Source: UBA1162 sp049513695 (lineage in GTDB: Bacteria; Chloroflexota; Dehalococcoidia; GIF9; UBA5629). From it: DNA of 14,012 bases. Of the stretch, positions 6,347 through 13,357 are shown one piece after another; the stretch's first letter is position 1; each line of letters begins with the position of its first letter. The position numbers were made by a program, and so were the translations under genes. The DNA is taken from assembly GCA_049513695.1 (NCBI GenBank), contig JBEKVW010000058.1:1-14012 (forward strand), read 5' to 3'. A model generated the notes under the pieces. It saw only the letters and a program-made list of their open reading frames with translations. It did no database searches and had not been told where the DNA came from.

Positions 6347-7555
6347 ATGTTGAAGGATTGGGGATTGGTCCCGGTGGTGCTGGCAGGTAGTTTCTTGCTC
6401 CTTAGCTCATGTGTAATTCCTCCAACTGTCCCCGCACAAACGCAAAATGACAATACAACCCCGGCGGCAACTCAGAAAAGCCCCTGGCCGCACGTCAACT
6501 CTTTCTCAGTAAGCAACGACAATATTACGCCCGGCCAAAGCGTCACCCTGCGATGGGATACGTCTGATGCCGATACGATATACATAGACCCGCAGGTAGG
6601 GAAAGTCGCTGCATCGGGTTCGCTGGAGGTGTCGCCCCAGGTGACGACCAGGTATACATTGACGGCCGCAACGGCCGGGGGAGAGGCTACGGGATGGGTG
6701 ACGGTGCAGGTTGCCGCTAAAAGCACCATCATGCCCGACCTGGTGATAACCGGCGTGACCTATAACAGCGGGCTGCTTTACTACACGATCAAGAACGCTG
6801 GCGCCGTAGCGGCCGGCCAGAGCTATACTTACCTATATGACCAGAGCAAAGAGTTGCGAGACACGAGCTGGGTGGCCGGCCTGGCCCCGGGCGAAGAGAA
6901 GGTCCTGCCTTTCACCAACTTTAATTATGAGGGCAACCCAATTACCATTTGCGCAGATGGCCGCAATGATGTGGTCGAAGCGGATAAGGGCAATAACTGC
7001 TACGTCCCAATCTTCGGTTTCAAATACAATTACGATTTTACGCAGTATGCCACACGGGCGATCTGGCTGAATACCTGGGGAGGGGTGAATTTCGGCGAAG
7101 TGGGCGATAACAGCAGCGGGATGGTTACCAAAATTAACCAGATCCTTGCCGAGGATAATCAGACCTATAACAATGTAATCGAGATGATCCCGCCCGGCTC
7201 ATCCCACCAGTGGATCGAGGGTCATTTCGGCGATTGGCAGGAGCAATGGAACGTCGGTGGGTCCATGGTCCCGCTCACGCTGCCTCCCAGCACGCATTTC
7301 ACGTCATGGGTAGGCCTTTCTGCAGCGGCTGAAGGCGGCAGCGGCGTCACCTTCATCTTCGGCTTGCAGGACGCCGGCGGTGCTGTTAACTGGTGGCCGG
7401 GTGTGGATGTCGCCTATGACGGCAAGATCAGGCCCATCGATATCGACCTCTCGGCCTATGCCGGTAAACAGGTCATGGCCATCCTTCGAGTACAGGCGCC
7501 GGCCAGCCCGGATAAAGGCTATGGGCTGTGGATCGTTCCTAAAATCTCGCAGTAA
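6347..7555 (+). CDS. Surface lipoprotein with Ig-like and CARDB domains
   Basis: Exported lipoprotein of 402 residues, function unknown. The signal peptide ends in a clean lipobox, LSSC, with Cys22 as the lipidation site. A Thr/Pro/Gln-rich linker (23-48) is followed by an Ig-like fold at about 51-122 (ITPGQSVTLRWDTSDADTIY ... RYTLTA), then a CARDB-like domain at about 130-220 (PDLVITGV, YTIKNAG, LAPGEEKVLPF, VVEADKGNNCY), and a C-terminal region (225-402) that I do not recognise. That region is rich in Trp and beta-strand-like sequence, ending IDLSAYAGKQVMAILRVQ, and may be another beta-sandwich or carbohydrate-binding fold. No catalytic motif is visible. A role in adhesion or substrate capture at the cell surface is inference. 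It heads the surface-protein region and has its own promoter. Confidence 0.85.
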   Translation: MLKDWGLVPVVLAGSFLLLSSCVIPPTVPAQTQNDNTTPAATQKSPWPHVNSFSVSNDNITPGQSVTLRWDTSDADTIYIDPQVGKVAASGSLEVSPQVTTRYTLTAATAGGEATGWVTVQVAAKSTIMPDLVITGVTYNSGLLYYTIKNAGAVAAGQSYTYLYDQSKELRDTSWVAGLAPGEEKVLPFTNFNYEGNPITICADGRNDVVEADKGNNCYVPIFGFKYNYDFTQYATRAIWLNTWGGVNFGEVGDNSSGMVTKINQILAEDNQTYNNVIEMIPPGSSHQWIEGHFGDWQEQWNVGGSMVPLTLPPSTHFTSWVGLSAAAEGGSGVTFIFGLQDAGGAVNWWPGVDVAYDGKIRPIDIDLSAYAGKQVMAILRVQAPASPDKGYGLWIVPKISQ

Positions 7556-7570
7556 CTGAAACCTGTTGAA

Positions 7571-7579
7571 TGGTATAAT
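7571..7579 (+). promoter_or_regulatory. Extended -10 promoter of the large surface protein gene
   Basis: TGGTATAAT is a perfect extended -10 element (TGn plus TATAAT at 7574-7579). No good -35 is found 17 bases upstream, as is usual for extended -10 promoters. Transcription would begin near 7586, giving a leader of about 39 nt with AGGGGG (7609-7614) as ribosome binding site for ATG 7625. Confidence 0.55.
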
Positions 7580-7624
7580 ACGGGCAAAGATTACTGCTTG
7601 AATAAAACAGGGGGTAGATTCTTC

Positions 7625-9667
7625 ATGGCTAAATATATCCTAAAAGCATCTATTGCCAGACACATGTTGATAATTGTTCTGCTAATTATTGGTTCATTGT
7701 CGACTTATTTTATTCAGTCAGTCCGCGCAGACGCTCCAAATACGCACCAGTTCTATGGACATGTGAGCATTAACGGCTCGCCGCCCAGCGAAGGTTATTC
7801 GGTCACCGCCGGAATCGGGGGTATACAGGTGGCCTCGTGCACAACCGATTCACAGGGCAGGTACGGATATAACTCTCCTTTCACTATATCCGGCCAGAAT
7901 GGCCAGACCATCACTTTTTATGTGGAAAACGTAACTGCAGTTCCAACGGCGACATACAGCTCCGGGTCGATTACCCAGCTTGACCTGAGCGTCAGCGGCT
8001 CTGTGCCGCCTCCTGCGGCTTCATGCGGCATCTCTCCCACCATACTTCCCGCCGGTGTTGTAGGCACCCCGTATTCCGCACAGCTTCAGGCCTCCGGCGG
8101 CGCCGCGCCTTATGTCTGGTCGATTTCCTCAGGCGCTCTTCCCGGCGGGCTGCTGGTTGATAATACGACGGGGTTAATTTCGGGCACGCCGACAACCTCT
8201 CAAAGCTACAGCTTCACGATACATGTAGATGACAATGCTTCCCACCACGGCAATGCCGCGCTGTCTATACAAATTAGCACCGTGCAGACCATAACTGCCG
8301 TTTTCCTGGCTCATTCGGAAAATTTCAGCCTTACAGGTGGCGTGCTCAGTGCCGCCCATGAATTTTCCAGCGAAGACGGCAGTGTAAGGTTTAGCCTGCA
8401 GGACAATACCAGTATGGACCTTAAAGGTCAGCTATTGCTGGGTGCAGCCCCTGAAACAAACCCGCCGGCCTCTACTGATAACTCTACTTTAATATGTGTA
8501 TACAGCTTCAGCCCGGCAGGTGCCACCTTTAGCCCCGCAGCCAGATTGACCCTTAAATACGATGTGAAAGCTTTGCCGGCCGCTGCAAACGAGACGGACC
8601 TGTATATCGCATACTGGACGGGTTCAGCATGGCAGTCCCTGACATCTACAGTCAATACCACCACTAAAGAAGTCTATGCGCTGGTTTCCCATTTCACCAG
8701 ATTTGCTATAAGATGCCCGGCAGTTACCTCAACTACAACAACCACAAATACGACAACGACGACTACAACTACAACAACCATAGCCACCAGCGTTCTGGGG
8801 ACATCCGACAATTTCAGCCTGAGCGGTGGCATCATCCAATCCGCAGCCAGCATTGTCAGTGCCGATGGCAGGCTCACCCTGAGCTTTGCAGATAATACTA
8901 CTGTCAACCTGCAGGGAAGCCAGCAGCTCATCGTTACACAGCTTTCTTCGCCGCCGGCAGCGCCTGCCGGTAACAGGCTGGTTGCGGCTTACTCTTTCGA
9001 ACCGGATAACGCTACTTTCAGCCCGGCGCTGACTGTGACCATTAAATACAACACCGCGGAGATACCCTCTGACGTTAGCGAATCCAGCTTTTATATTGCA
9101 CTGCTGGAGGGATCGAGCTGGATCCCCCTGCCCTCCACCGTTAATACAGAGAATAAGACCGTCACGGCGCAGGTCAGTCATTTCTCCACTTACGGGCTGC
9201 TGGGCGCCGTATCCGAGACGTCGTCTACCGTGGCTCCTCCGGCCCCGATTGCCCCGGCACCGCCTGCTGCAGCTACAACCTCTTCCTTCAGCGTGTCTGA
9301 CCTGGCTGTCACGCCTGCCCTTGCTGATCCAGGTCAGCCGGTAAACGTATCAGTGCGTGTCATCAACGGCGACACTGTCGAAAGCACAAAGACTATCATG
9401 CTTAAAGTGAACGATCAGAATGAAGCGCAGAAAGATGTGACTCTGGCGGCCGGCAAATCGCAGATAGTCAGCTTTACCGTGAACAAAAGCCAGCCGGGCA
9501 AATATACGGTTGGCATCGGCGGTCTGAGTGACGGTTTCGAGATAAAGGCAGCAGCTCCGGCAAATGAACAGCCGTCAGGGCTTTCGCTGCCCATTCTAAT
9601 CGTCATCGCACTCGGCGGCCTGGCGATAATAGTCTTCGTAATTAAGTTGATCTTCCGTCAGACCTAG
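7625..9667 (+). CDS. Large multi-domain membrane-anchored surface protein
   Basis: Secreted, cell-anchored protein of 680 residues from ATG 7625; an in-frame TTG at 7598 is less likely because the ribosome binding site AGGGGG lies between them. Layout: signal peptide or anchor (11-36); carboxypeptidase-regulatory-like beta domain (41-123, HQFYGHVSINGSPP); putative Ig domain of He_PIG type (134-217, with GLISGTPT); two homologous domains of about 140 residues (224-362 and 388-528), each with ENFSLTGG/DNFSLSGG near the start and SHFTRFAI/SHFSTYGLL at the end, reminiscent of ZU5-like surface domains; a Thr-only linker between them (368-388); an Ala-Pro linker; a CARDB domain (554-641); and a C-terminal membrane helix (653-676) with a short basic tail. 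No enzyme motif. Probably a stalk or adhesin projecting from the membrane. A degenerate fragment of its 3' part lies at 12314-12645. Confidence 0.88.
   Translation: MAKYILKASIARHMLIIVLLIIGSLSTYFIQSVRADAPNTHQFYGHVSINGSPPSEGYSVTAGIGGIQVASCTTDSQGRYGYNSPFTISGQNGQTITFYVENVTAVPTATYSSGSITQLDLSVSGSVPPPAASCGISPTILPAGVVGTPYSAQLQASGGAAPYVWSISSGALPGGLLVDNTTGLISGTPTTSQSYSFTIHVDDNASHHGNAALSIQISTVQTITAVFLAHSENFSLTGGVLSAAHEFSSEDGSVRFSLQDNTSMDLKGQLLLGAAPETNPPASTDNSTLICVYSFSPAGATFSPAARLTLKYDVKALPAAANETDLYIAYWTGSAWQSLTSTVNTTTKEVYALVSHFTRFAIRCPAVTSTTTTTNTTTTTTTTTTIATSVLGTSDNFSLSGGIIQSAASIVSADGRLTLSFADNTTVNLQGSQQLIVTQLSSPPAAPAGNRLVAAYSFEPDNATFSPALTVTIKYNTAEIPSDVSESSFYIALLEGSSWIPLPSTVNTENKTVTAQVSHFSTYGLLGAVSETSSTVAPPAPIAPAPPAAATTSSFSVSDLAVTPALADPGQPVNVSVRVINGDTVESTKTIMLKVNDQNEAQKDVTLAAGKSQIVSFTVNKSQPGKYTVGIGGLSDGFEIKAAAPANEQPSGLSLPILIVIALGGLAIIVFVIKLIFRQT
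8726..8788 (+). repeat. ACN trinucleotide repeat encoding a poly-Thr linker
   Basis: About twenty near-consecutive ACA/ACG/ACT/ACC codons encode Thr residues 368-388, broken by one Ser and one Asn and ending Ile-Ala-Thr. It joins the two homologous domains of the surface protein and should be an extended, possibly glycosylated, linker. The mixed codons suggest slow evolution rather than recent slippage. Confidence 0.85.
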
Positions 9668-9753
9668 CATATAGGACGAAAGCACTATGCCGGGTGGATT
9701 TGATCGTAAAAGGGTGAGGCCTGTGAATCAGGCTGACCTTACGCTTAGTTCCC

Positions 9754-9780
9754 CGTATGCTTCCAATTAGCCTCCCAACC
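9754..9780 (+). repeat. 27-bp conserved upstream element, copy A
   Basis: Twenty-seven bases beginning CGTATGCTTCCAATTAG and ending CCTCCCAACC are identical to 12826-12852. In both copies the element starts 108-109 bases before the ATG of a small exported-protein gene, and blocks ACCCAAAA, ATACAAATAAATAG, TGACAGGCGCA and AGTTATTTAACATGCGG follow in the same order. Perfect conservation here exceeds that of the adjoining coding DNA, suggesting a regulatory role or recent common origin. Confidence 0.8.
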
Positions 9781-9824
9781 GGGAATACTGACCCAAAAGA
9801 ATACAAATAAATAGTTTTTTTAAA

Positions 9825-9853
9825 TTGACAGGCGCAATGGTACGAGCTAGAGT
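9825..9853 (+). promoter_or_regulatory. Candidate promoter of the small exported protein, copy A
   Basis: A perfect -35 box TTGACA (9825-9830), a 17-base spacer and TAGAGT (9848-9853) precede the ATG at 9862 by only 8 bases. No ribosome binding site is present. The equivalent in copy B is CTGACA-17-TATAGT with the same 8-base distance, which supports the call. Start of transcription would be at or within a few bases of the ATG. Confidence 0.5.
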
Positions 9854-9861
9854 TATTTAAC

Positions 9862-10269
9862 ATGCGGCGCAGTATAGGTCTACGAGTCCTGCCCGTCCTG
9901 GCGGCGGCGGTAATGCTTTCCGCGGCTCTGGGAAGTGCGGCATGTAATTCCGCGCCGCCGGATAAGGAGCCTCCAGAGATGGACTTAGTGCAGAGTACAA
10001 TGTCATTTATCGGGCAGCATCACGCGGAAGCTGCTGCCTTCATTAAAAACGATGCTTCCTACGCGCAAACGGGTTCCAGCGGCAAAGGGACGCTGGGCTA
10101 CAGCTCGGTCACCTATACAGGGGCCGGGTGGACCATCAGCATCGGCCATGCGGTCGTGCCGGACTATGTGAACGAGTTAACGGCCGACTACGGGAACGGC
10201 AAAATAACCTGGACCGGGACTGAGAAAAACGGGCAGGTAACCGAAATAAGCTATACCAAGACGGACTGA
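9862..10269 (+). CDS. Small exported protein, probable lipoprotein (copy A)
   Basis: Unrecognised 135-residue exported protein. Residues 1-27 form a signal peptide (MRRSIGLRVLPVLAAAVMLS then ALGSAAC). Cys28 followed by Asn-Ser suggests lipidation, but Ser at -3 is not a canonical lipobox, so ordinary secretion is possible. The mature part begins with a charged helix (EPPEMDLVQSTMSFIGQHHA) and continues with beta-strand-like segments: GYSSVTYTGAGWTISIGHA, then ADYGNGKITWTGT and ISYTK. The alternation with W.I and ITW resembles PepSY-like or small inhibitor folds, an inference only. The gene sits 52 nt before a papain-like peptidase, and its paralogue at 12935 sits 9 nt before another, so the pair is a conserved unit; chaperone, propeptide-like inhibitor or anchor of the peptidase are all possible. 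Confidence 0.8.
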   Translation: MRRSIGLRVLPVLAAAVMLSAALGSAACNSAPPDKEPPEMDLVQSTMSFIGQHHAEAAAFIKNDASYAQTGSSGKGTLGYSSVTYTGAGWTISIGHAVVPDYVNELTADYGNGKITWTGTEKNGQVTEISYTKTD

Positions 10270-10321
10270 ACGGCGCCTGCCTCCTTAAGCGAAATTCGAT
10301 AATTTTTGCGAGCGAAACGAA

Positions 10322-12199
10322 ATGAAAGCCGGAATTTTTAGAAGCGTTCGTAGTTACTCAATATTAATCGCACTGCTGCTCGCGGTATTTTCCTTCGCCG
10401 TTCCGCCGGGCACGGCCGCTTATGCCTCCAGTGAAGGATTGTACCCCTCAGCCGGGGTGATGCTGCAGGATGACCAGCCCGCGACGCACCCGGCCATGCA
10501 GATCACTCCGGAGCAGAAGGCGCAGTGGGCGGAGCTTCATAGAAGGGCACCCTTGGCTATCCTGGACGCACTGGTGCAGAAGAGGCTGGCCGGACGCACG
10601 GTGGGAACGTCCTACAGCCTGCTGCCGAATATTCAATATGCCCCCTCTGCGCGTAACCAGGGGAGCTGTGGCGACTGCTGGGTCTGGGCGGGAACGGGCG
10701 TGCTGGAGGCGGCGCTTGATGCCCAGCTTGGTATCAAGGACAGGCTTTCTATCCAGTATTTTGAATCTAATTATAATAGTGGGGCGGCGGGCAGGTTTGC
10801 CTGCTGCGGCGGCAGTATACCGGGGTTCGTCAATTATTATTCATCGGCCTTGAAAAAAGCGGTTCCCTGGTCGAATGACAACGCAACCTTTGCTGATGGA
10901 AACAGGACTTGCAACAGCGGTTCGGCCGTGCCTGCTTCCAGCATAGTTACATCGCCCAACTATACCATTAGCTCCATCAGCTACCAGCAAATTCAGACTG
11001 CCGGGGTGAGCGACGCCACGGCGGTTGCCAGCATCAAGAATCTCCTGAATCAGAATCAGGCCGTAGTTTTCTGCTTTTACCTGACATCATCGGACTGGAA
11101 AACTTTTGACAGTTGGTGGAGTACCGGCAGCGAATCTACTATCTGGCCGAATGGTTTCTCCTGCGGTGCAGCACATTCATCAAGCTGGAGCGGACATGCC
11201 GTGACCTGCGTTGGCTATAACGATGACAGCGCTGATCCCAACCAGCAGTATTGGATCATGCTTAATAGCTGGGGCACAACGTCGGGGCGGCCGGACGGCA
11301 CTTTCAGGATACCCATGCATAATACATTCGGCTGTGCCGACTCCAGCGGTGGCTATAATACGGAATGGTGGGCGATCCCTGTCACCTTTACCGGCAGCCC
11401 AGCGAGTAATGGGCCAGGTAATTTCAATAAGGGCGGGAAAGCGGACTATTCCGTGTGGCGGCCCAATGGCGGAAACTGGTTCATCTATCCCAATTTCACA
11501 GCCACCCAATTCGGACTGAGCGGCGATGTACCTGTACCGAGCGATTATAATGGTGACAATACTACTGAGTTTGCCGTCTGGCGGCCCAACGGCGGGAACT
11601 GGTTCGTCTATCCTAACTTCACGGCCACGCAATTCGGACTAAACGGGGATATACCGGTCCCAGCCGATTACAATGGGGATGGGAAAGCCGAGTTTGCGGT
11701 CTGGCGGCCGAGCACTGGTAGCTGGTTTGTCTATCCCAGTTTCACCCCCACGCAATTCGGTTTGCCTGGCGACATTCCTGTTCCTGCCGATTACAATGGG
11801 GACGGGAAAGCCGAGTTTGCTGTCTGGCGGCCCAGCACAGGCATGTGGTATATCTATCCCAATTTCACCAACCCGGTGCAATTCGGGTTGAACGGGGACG
11901 TGCCAGTACCGGCCGATTACAACGGAGACGGAAAAGCGGAGTTTGCTGTCTGGCGGCCCAGCACAGGCATGTGGTATATCTATCCCAATTTCACCGCCCC
12001 GGTGCAATTCGGGTTGAACGGGGACGTGCCAGTACCGGCCGATTACAACGGAGACGGAAAAGCGGAGTTTGCTGTCTGGCGGCCCAGCTCGGGCCAATGG
12101 TTCGTCTATCCCAATTTCACTCCCACGCAGTTCGGGTTGAACGGCGATAGGCCTGCGACTATGATACCCTCAGTTCGTTACCTCGAGTTCGGTCATTAG
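10322..12199 (+). CDS. Secreted papain-family (C1) cysteine peptidase with FG-GAP/VCBS-like repeats (copy A)
   Basis: Exported cysteine protease of 625 residues. A signal peptide (about 1-36, ending TAAYAS) is followed by a short pro-like segment (60-95) and a C1 peptidase domain (about 100-355). Oxyanion Gln113 and catalytic Cys119 lie in RNQGSCGDCWVWAG, His292 in SGHAVTCVGYN and Asn315 in WIMLNSWGT, the complete papain triad. Cys116 and Cys161 match the papain Cys22-Cys63 disulfide pair. The C-terminal half has six repeats of 41-42 residues with consensus DYNGDGKAEFAVWRPSTG, carrying a DxNGDG calcium-binding-like loop, probably a beta-propeller or propeller part. It has no C-terminal anchor. 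No ribosome binding site is seen before the ATG, so it may be translated by coupling or readthrough from the small gene upstream. Likely degrades extracellular protein, with the repeats binding substrate or surface. Confidence 0.92.
   Translation: MKAGIFRSVRSYSILIALLLAVFSFAVPPGTAAYASSEGLYPSAGVMLQDDQPATHPAMQITPEQKAQWAELHRRAPLAILDALVQKRLAGRTVGTSYSLLPNIQYAPSARNQGSCGDCWVWAGTGVLEAALDAQLGIKDRLSIQYFESNYNSGAAGRFACCGGSIPGFVNYYSSALKKAVPWSNDNATFADGNRTCNSGSAVPASSIVTSPNYTISSISYQQIQTAGVSDATAVASIKNLLNQNQAVVFCFYLTSSDWKTFDSWWSTGSESTIWPNGFSCGAAHSSSWSGHAVTCVGYNDDSADPNQQYWIMLNSWGTTSGRPDGTFRIPMHNTFGCADSSGGYNTEWWAIPVTFTGSPASNGPGNFNKGGKADYSVWRPNGGNWFIYPNFTATQFGLSGDVPVPSDYNGDNTTEFAVWRPNGGNWFVYPNFTATQFGLNGDIPVPADYNGDGKAEFAVWRPSTGSWFVYPSFTPTQFGLPGDIPVPADYNGDGKAEFAVWRPSTGMWYIYPNFTNPVQFGLNGDVPVPADYNGDGKAEFAVWRPSTGMWYIYPNFTAPVQFGLNGDVPVPADYNGDGKAEFAVWRPSSGQWFVYPNFTPTQFGLNGDRPATMIPSVRYLEFGH
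11423..12150 (+). repeat. Six tandem FG-GAP/VCBS-like coding repeats
   Basis: The WRP codons recur at 11456, 11579, 11702, 11825, 11951 and 12077, spacings of 123, 123, 123, 126 and 126 bases. Each unit encodes a calcium-loop-like YNGDGKAEF segment, a WRP turn, a W-F/Y-I/V-YPNFT strand, then QFGLNGDVPVPAD. The first unit is the most divergent (NFNKGGKADYSVWRP) and lacks the full DxNGDG loop; the last ends in a unique tail, PSVRYLEFGH. Confidence 0.92.
11821..12072 (+). repeat. Near-perfect 126-bp tandem duplication inside the repeat domain
   Basis: Bases 11821-11946 and 11947-12072 differ at only two positions by eye (codon AAC against GCC, changing Asn-Pro to Ala-Pro), while the earlier units differ at many silent sites. 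This marks repeats four and five as the product of a recent unit duplication or gene conversion. Confidence 0.88.
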
Positions 12200-12261
12200 C
12201 AGGAACAAATACTTAACCCAGCTAACGTATGAATAGGCGCCGGATAAGCTGCCGTAAATAA

Positions 12262-12313
12262 AACCGGCTGAATATAACGGAGGCGGCAAAGCCGAGTTTG
12301 CAATCTGGCGGCC
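12262..12313 (+). pseudogene. Isolated fragment of one peptidase FG-GAP repeat
   Basis: Sixty-three bases after the peptidase stop lies a stretch reading AEYNGGGKAEFAIWRP, matching one repeat of the upstream peptidase (DYNGDGKAEFAVWRP) with the calcium-loop Asp changed to Gly. Its frame meets a stop after DLC, and the position is out of the 123/126 period. It is a remnant of another peptidase copy or of a longer original domain, joined directly to the surface-protein fragment that follows. Confidence 0.75.
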
Positions 12314-12645
12314 AGACTTATGCTGATCCTGCCATCTTCTCTGCTCAGCAGCTCAATACTCAGAACAAGACCATCATCACGCAGCTAAGCCATTTTTCCA
12401 CCTATGGTTTGTTGTGTCTCATTTCTTCCAATCCGGCCCCGGTTGCCCCGGCGCCGCCTGCTGCGGCAGCAGCTCCGGCAAATGAACAGCCGTCCGGGCT
12501 TTCGCTGTCCATTCTAATCGTCGTCGCACTCGGCGGCCTGGCGTTAATAGTCTTCGTAATTAAGTTTATCTTCCGTCAAACCCAGTACGAAAGTACCGTG
12601 CCGGCGCGTCGGCCAGGACGGCCCCATCGTCGGCCTCCAGCATGA
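12314..12645 (+). pseudogene. Degenerate 3' fragment of the large surface protein gene
   Basis: Homology to the surface protein at 7625-9667 begins about 12354: TQNKTIITQLSHFSTYGLL matches TENKTVTAQVSHFSTYGLL there. The Ala-Pro linker is then joined directly to PANEQPSGLSLSILIVVALGG, so the CARDB domain (about 90 codons) is missing, apparently lost between GCAGC-type short repeats. The membrane helix is preserved, and DNA identity over this last part is high (about eight differences in 117 bases by eye). The original stop TAG has become CAG, adding a basic tail (QYESTVPARRPGRPHRRPPA) to the TGA at 12643-12645. An open frame runs from TTG 12298, in a different frame from the repeat fragment upstream, with no signal peptide or ribosome binding site. 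I read it as a pseudogene; a short expressed membrane protein is not excluded. Confidence 0.78.
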
Positions 12646-12825
12646 GATTTCCGAGTAAAATTCCGACTGAAAAGGTCAGACCGACAGTCCGCATCCTGTG
12701 GATAAATAAAGACAACAGGATGATACATATCTACAGGAAAATGACCCCTCAATCTATATAAATCCATCCAGATTTGCTTTATTCTTATTTGCTTGCGGCG
12801 TAGAGGTTTATTTAATTGTCGGGTG

Positions 12826-12852
12826 CGTATGCTTCCAATTAGCCTCCCAACC
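12826..12852 (+). repeat. 27-bp conserved upstream element, copy B
   Basis: Identical to 9754-9780 over all 27 bases; see that entry. It lies 82 bases before the ATG of the copy B small exported protein, against 81 in copy A. Confidence 0.8.
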
Positions 12853-12897
12853 AAGCATTGTGACCCAAAAGGATACAAATAAATAGCCTTTTCTATC

Positions 12898-12926
12898 CTG
12901 ACAGGCGCATTGCTGCGATCTATAGT
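12898..12926 (+). promoter_or_regulatory. Candidate promoter of the small exported protein, copy B
   Basis: CTGACA (12898-12903), a 17-base spacer and TATAGT (12921-12926) precede the ATG at 12935 by 8 bases, the same geometry as copy A at 9825-9853. Each box matches five of six consensus bases. No ribosome binding site is present, again implying a leaderless or very short leader. Confidence 0.55.
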
Positions 12927-12934
12927 TATTTAAC

Positions 12935-13348
12935 ATGCGGTGCAATATACGTGTACGTATCCAGCCCATCCTGGTGGCAGCGGTAATACTTTCCGCGGTT
13001 CTGGGAAGTGCGGCATGTAATTCGGGGGCGGCCGCACTGGCGGAGAAGGAGCAGACGGAGATGGATATTCTGCATAGTACGATGTCATATATCGGGTCGC
13101 ATCATGCCGACGCGGCAGCATTCATTCCAGCGGATATTAGCTTCAACCAGTTGCCCCATGATCAAAGGAAGGTCGGCTACGGCAGCGTAACCTACACCGG
13201 CGGCGGCTGGGAAGTGAGCATCGGCCACGCCATTACACTTGATGAAATTTACGATATGAGGGCCGATTACCAGAGCGGCAAGATCGTCTGGATCGGCCGC
13301 AGCCAGGATAGCGTGATCACGGAAGACAGTTATACAAAGGCGGAATAG
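12935..13348 (+). CDS. Small exported protein, probable lipoprotein (copy B)
   Basis: Paralogue of the protein at 9862-10269, 137 residues, with over half the positions identical by eye. The signal peptide ends in the same LGSAACNS, and the blocks TEMDILHSTMSYIGSHHADA, VGYGSVTYTGGGW, SIGHAI, ADYQSGKIVW and SYTKAE are kept. The best-conserved parts are the signal peptide end, the helix with the HH pair, and the GYSSVTYTG-like strand; the middle (FIPADISFNQLPHDQRK) has drifted. The reading frame is intact, so selection has kept it since duplication. The peptidase paralogue starts 9 nt after its stop, closer than in copy A (52 nt). Function unknown; partner of the peptidase is the contextual guess. 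Confidence 0.8.
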   Translation: MRCNIRVRIQPILVAAVILSAVLGSAACNSGAAALAEKEQTEMDILHSTMSYIGSHHADAAAFIPADISFNQLPHDQRKVGYGSVTYTGGGWEVSIGHAITLDEIYDMRADYQSGKIVWIGRSQDSVITEDSYTKAE

Positions 13349-13357
13349 CCCGTAGCG

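Larger units (their letters stand above)
9668..9861. other. Intergenic region conserved with the second module copy
   Basis: This spacer holds a small perfect hairpin, GCCTG (9719-9723) and CAGGC (9729-9733) with a 5-nt loop and no T-run after it, then an element shared with 12826-12934 and a promoter candidate. From 9754 to the ATG at 9862 it aligns almost without gaps to 12826-12934. No RNA gene was recognised. Confidence 0.6.
12646..12934. other. Intergenic region of the second module, with hairpin and conserved upstream element
   Basis: No gene is seen here. It contains a perfect 8-bp inverted repeat, CATCCTGT (12692-12699) and ACAGGATG (12715-12722) with a 15-nt loop and no T-run, then a T-rich stretch, then the conserved element at 12826-12852 and the promoter candidate at 12898-12926. 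The part from 12646 to about 12825 is longer than its counterpart in copy A (9668-9753) and mostly does not align with it. Confidence 0.55.

Noticed and set aside
9719..9733. Hairpin after the large surface protein gene as an intrinsic terminator
   Set aside because: The stem is only 5 bp and no T-run follows.
11639..12097. Repetitive minus-strand protein of 152 codons
   Set aside because: It is the antisense reading of the FG-GAP repeats of the peptidase.
11423..12150. Regular 123/126-base periodicity resembling a repeat array or CRISPR
   Set aside because: The period is a multiple of three, in frame and encodes protein repeats; there are no unique spacers between short direct repeats.
12692..12722. 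8-bp stem as a terminator or RNA gene
   Set aside because: Long loop, no T-run, not conserved in copy A of the module; function cannot be argued.
9642..12878. Minus-strand frames at 9642-9863 and 12576-12878 that share VGRLIGSIR
   Set aside because: The shared peptide is just the translation of the 27-bp conserved non-coding element; the rest of the two frames does not match.
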